A stretch of 24,509 bases of DNA from an uncultured Eubacteriales bacterium (GTDB lineage Bacteria > Bacillota > Clostridia > Oscillospirales > Acutalibacteraceae): NCBI GenBank assembly GCA_934486755.1, contig CAKSQT010000022.1, positions 1-24,509 on the forward strand, written 5' to 3'. Each line of letters opens with the position of its first letter. Within the stretch, counting starts at the first letter, position 1. The translations under genes and the position numbers were made by a program. Under the pieces are notes generated by a model. It was not told the DNA's origin, made no database searches, and saw only the letters and a program-made list of their open reading frames with translations. Below are positions 22,449-24,509 of this stretch, piece by piece.

Positions 22449-23467
22449 AATTTTATCACCCTGAAAGCCGCCGCTCTTATAAGGCGGTTATACACTGCAA
22501 GTCCGACGCCGCTCTTTGACGGGGCGTGGACATAAGCCGCTTTAACGCCCATCCCGTCCACATCGCGGAGCGTTTCAAAAACGTTGTGCGCGAGCGTGGC
22601 TTCGTTGTTTGCGCTTCCGTAAGGCAGACATTTTATATTTATTTTTTCCTGCTCCTCAGCAAAGCAGATTGCTGCGGAATCCGTTTTGGAATTTACAAAA
22701 TCACAAAAAGCGTTTGTATCGCCCTCAACAAGATACACCTCGGTTTTCGGGGCGTAGTGCTTATATTTCATACCTGGGGACGAAACCTTTTCGCCCTTTA
22801 ACGGTTCGCTTAACACCGCTCTGTCAACAACCAGATCGGGCAGGATTTCCCTTAACTGTTCGGCGGTTACAGCGCCAGGGCGCAAAAGCCGCGGCGGTTC
22901 GGTGCAGAAAGATACAACCGTTGACTCCACGCCGACACCGCACTCGCCCGACATAACAACGGCGTTTATCCTGCCGTCAAGATCTTCGATGACCCGCTCG
23001 GGGGAAGTTGGGCTCGGTCTGCCAGACGTATTGGCGGACGGCGCCGCAAGCGGAAGACCGCTCTTTCTTATTATATCCCGCGCAACCGTATCCGACGGCA
23101 TACGCACAGCCACGGTATCCAACCCCGCCGACACGCAGGGAGCGATTTTACCTGTTCTTTTAAGCACCATAGTAAACGGTCCAGGCCAAAACCGCTCGGC
23201 GCATTTTTTTGCGGTATTTGGTATATCGCAGGCAATTTCCTCTAACATTTTTATATACGCAATATGCACTATAAGCGGATTATCCTGCGGTCTGCCCTTT
23301 GCCGAAAACACGTTTTTAATAGCCGTTTCATCATAAGCAGACGCCGCAAGTCCGTAAACCGTTTCGGTAGGAATTGCAACAATACCACCTTTTTTGAGGA
23401 TTTCAGCCGCTCTTGATATGCTGTTTTTATAATCATTTTTTGAACAACTCAGTCTTTCGGTTGTCAT
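22445..23467 (-). CDS. tsaC: L-threonylcarbamoyladenylate synthase (Sua5 type)
   Basis: A 340-residue enzyme that makes threonylcarbamoyl-AMP from Thr, bicarbonate and ATP for the t6A37 modification of ANN-decoding tRNAs. The YrdC domain covers residues about 18-205: GGIVAIPTETVYGLAASA, KGRPQDNPLIVHI, FWPGPFTMVL and the nucleotide-binding PSANTSGRPSPT. The linker SPGMKYKHYAP leads to a C-terminal Sua5 domain (about 235-340), so this is the long Sua5 form rather than short TsaC. GGAAG precedes ATG 23467. It lies 13 bases after prfA and overlaps coaE by 4 bases. Confidence 0.95.
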   Translation of the reverse strand: MTTERLSCSKNDYKNSISRAAEILKKGGIVAIPTETVYGLAASAYDETAIKNVFSAKGRPQDNPLIVHIAYIKMLEEIACDIPNTAKKCAERFWPGPFTMVLKRTGKIAPCVSAGLDTVAVRMPSDTVARDIIRKSGLPLAAPSANTSGRPSPTSPERVIEDLDGRINAVVMSGECGVGVESTVVSFCTEPPRLLRPGAVTAEQLREILPDLVVDRAVLSEPLKGEKVSSPGMKYKHYAPKTEVYLVEGDTNAFCDFVNSKTDSAAICFAEEQEKINIKCLPYGSANNEATLAHNVFETLRDVDGMGVKAAYVHAPSKSGVGLAVYNRLIRAAAFRVIKL

Positions 23468-23480
23468 TCTATTTCTTCCT

Positions 23481-24509
23481 TTAACTTTCTTCGGCTTTGA
23501 GCGCCTCTGTGCGGTAATGCGTTATCAGCGCGTCAATAATCTCATCTAAATCGCCGTTCATAACGGAATCCAATTTATAAAGCGTGAGTCCTATTCTGTG
23601 ATCGGTAACGCGGCCCTGCGGGAAATTATATGTGCGTATGCGCTCGCTGCGATCGCCCGTGCCGACCTGCGACCTGCGGTCCGAAGCGATTGCCTCGTCG
23701 TGTTCTCTCTGCGCCGCGTCAAGCAGTCTTGAACGCAGTATTTTAAGCGCCTTATCCTTGTTTTTAAACTGACTGCGTTCGTCCTGACACTCTACCACAG
23801 TACCCGTCGGTATATGCGTTACCCTTATTGCGGACGAGGTTTTATTGATATGCTGACCGCCCGCGCCCGAAGAACGGAAGGTGTCTATTTTCAAATCGTT
23901 TGGGTTTATTTCAAGTTCAACGTCCTCCGCCTCTGGCAGTACAGCGACCGTAACGGTAGAGGTGTGTATACGTCCCTGAGTTTCGGTATCGGGAACGCGC
24001 TGAACACGGTGAACGCCGCTTTCGTATTTAAAGCGCGAGTATGCTCCGCTGCCCTCTATCATAAAGCTGACTTCTTTAAAACCGCCAAGCTCGGTCTCGT
24101 TTGCGTTAAGCACCTCGATATGCCAGCGCTTTGATTCCGCATACATACTATACATTCTGAAAAGCGAGCCTGCAAACAGCGCCGCTTCCTCGCCGCCTGC
24201 GCCGCCTCTTATCTCAATGATTACGTTTTTATCGTCGTTGGGGTCTTTCGGCAAAAGCAGGATTTTAAGCTCGTCCGAAAAGCGCTCTATATCTTCCTTT
24301 GCCTGTTTCAGTTCCTCCTCGACAAGCTCTTTAAAATCCTTATCAAGTCCGCCGCCGTCCAAAAGACCGAGGGCCTCCTCCTCGGAATTTTTCGCCGCGC
24401 GGTATTCGCGGTATTTTTCCACTATCGGCGTAAGCTCGCTGTGTTCTTTCATCAAAATCCTGAACTGTTCGTTATTTGAAACAACCTCAGGTCTTGTAAG
24501 CTCCATTCC
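23481..24509 (-). CDS. prfA: Peptide chain release factor 1 (5' end outside window)
   Basis: Class I release factor for UAA/UAG stop codons. The visible 342 codons include the end of the N-terminal helical domain, the anticodon-like motif in VQRVPDTETQGRIHT (PxT, as in RF1, here PDT), and the catalytic GGQ in RSSGAGGQHINKTSSAIRV. The C-terminal ALITHYRTEALK is typical. The frame stays open through the last base of the window. The ATG at 24506 has no family-like context, and RF1 normally carries about 17-20 more residues before this point, so the true start lies beyond 24509. tsaC follows after 13 bases; prmC, often between them, is absent here. Confidence 0.95.
   Translation of the reverse strand, partial: GMELTRPEVVSNNEQFRILMKEHSELTPIVEKYREYRAAKNSEEEALGLLDGGGLDKDFKELVEEELKQAKEDIERFSDELKILLLPKDPNDDKNVIIEIRGGAGGEEAALFAGSLFRMYSMYAESKRWHIEVLNANETELGGFKEVSFMIEGSGAYSRFKYESGVHRVQRVPDTETQGRIHTSTVTVAVLPEAEDVELEINPNDLKIDTFRSSGAGGQHINKTSSAIRVTHIPTGTVVECQDERSQFKNKDKALKILRSRLLDAAQREHDEAIASDRRSQVGTGDRSERIRTYNFPQGRVTDHRIGLTLYKLDSVMNGDLDEIIDALITHYRTEALKAEES

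Noticed and set aside
22902..23336. 144-codon plus-strand ORF
   Set aside because: Antisense to tsaC, no motif or ribosome site.

Overview
The window looks like a chromosomal segment of an anaerobic, moderately low-GC Clostridia, plausibly Oscillospiraceae/Ruminococcaceae. This is inferred from gene content, not from a marker gene. The supporting features are an L27 with the Firmicutes-type cleavable N-terminal extension next to its protease Prp, mini-ribonuclease III, YitT, class III (oxygen-sensitive) ribonucleotide reductase NrdD/NrdG, strong Shine-Dalgarno sites and many intrinsic terminators. I see no phage, IS element, CRISPR array, tRNA or rRNA.

Layout. 1-447 (+): a small membrane protein with one InlB-type repeat, ended by a long bidirectional terminator. 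557-3171 (-): argG-argH, the last two steps of arginine synthesis, with a promoter overlapped by ArgR-like half-sites. 3172-4005: a long non-coding stretch holding a consensus promoter, a structured leader with a strong terminator, a questionable leader ORF with an Ile/Val/Leu-rich block, and a second terminator. 4006-8817 (+): livK-livH-livM-livG-livF, a complete branched-chain amino-acid ABC importer. 8883-13561 (-): nrdD-nrdG-dut-amino-acid permease, driven by a promoter carrying tandem NrdR-like boxes. 13679-17699 (-): rplU-prp-rpmA, then a zinc-ribbon/DUF2007-like gene, obgE, mrnC and yitT, divided by intrinsic terminators that sit almost against the next gene's ribosome binding site. 17836-20095: a GH29 alpha-L-fucosidase-like gene (-) and a divergent AraC-type regulator (+). 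20139-24509 (-): a small two-span membrane protein and the probable operon prfA (5' end outside the window)-tsaC/sua5-coaE-M18 aminopeptidase.

How the genes fit together. Most of the window is housekeeping: nucleotide and dNTP supply (nrdDG, dut), ribosome assembly and translation (rplU, rpmA, prp, obgE, mrnC, prfA, tsaC), cofactor synthesis (coaE), and amino-acid supply (argGH, liv, permease, aminopeptidase). The GH29/AraC pair is the most accessory-looking part and is probably a small sugar-release module.

The most interesting part is the roughly 470 bp leader in front of livK. There a strong promoter is followed by a foldable RNA, two terminators and a possible antiterminator overlapping the stop codon of a BCAA-rich ORF. 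It could be an undescribed riboswitch or attenuator for branched-chain amino-acid uptake. All of that regulation is inferred from primary sequence.
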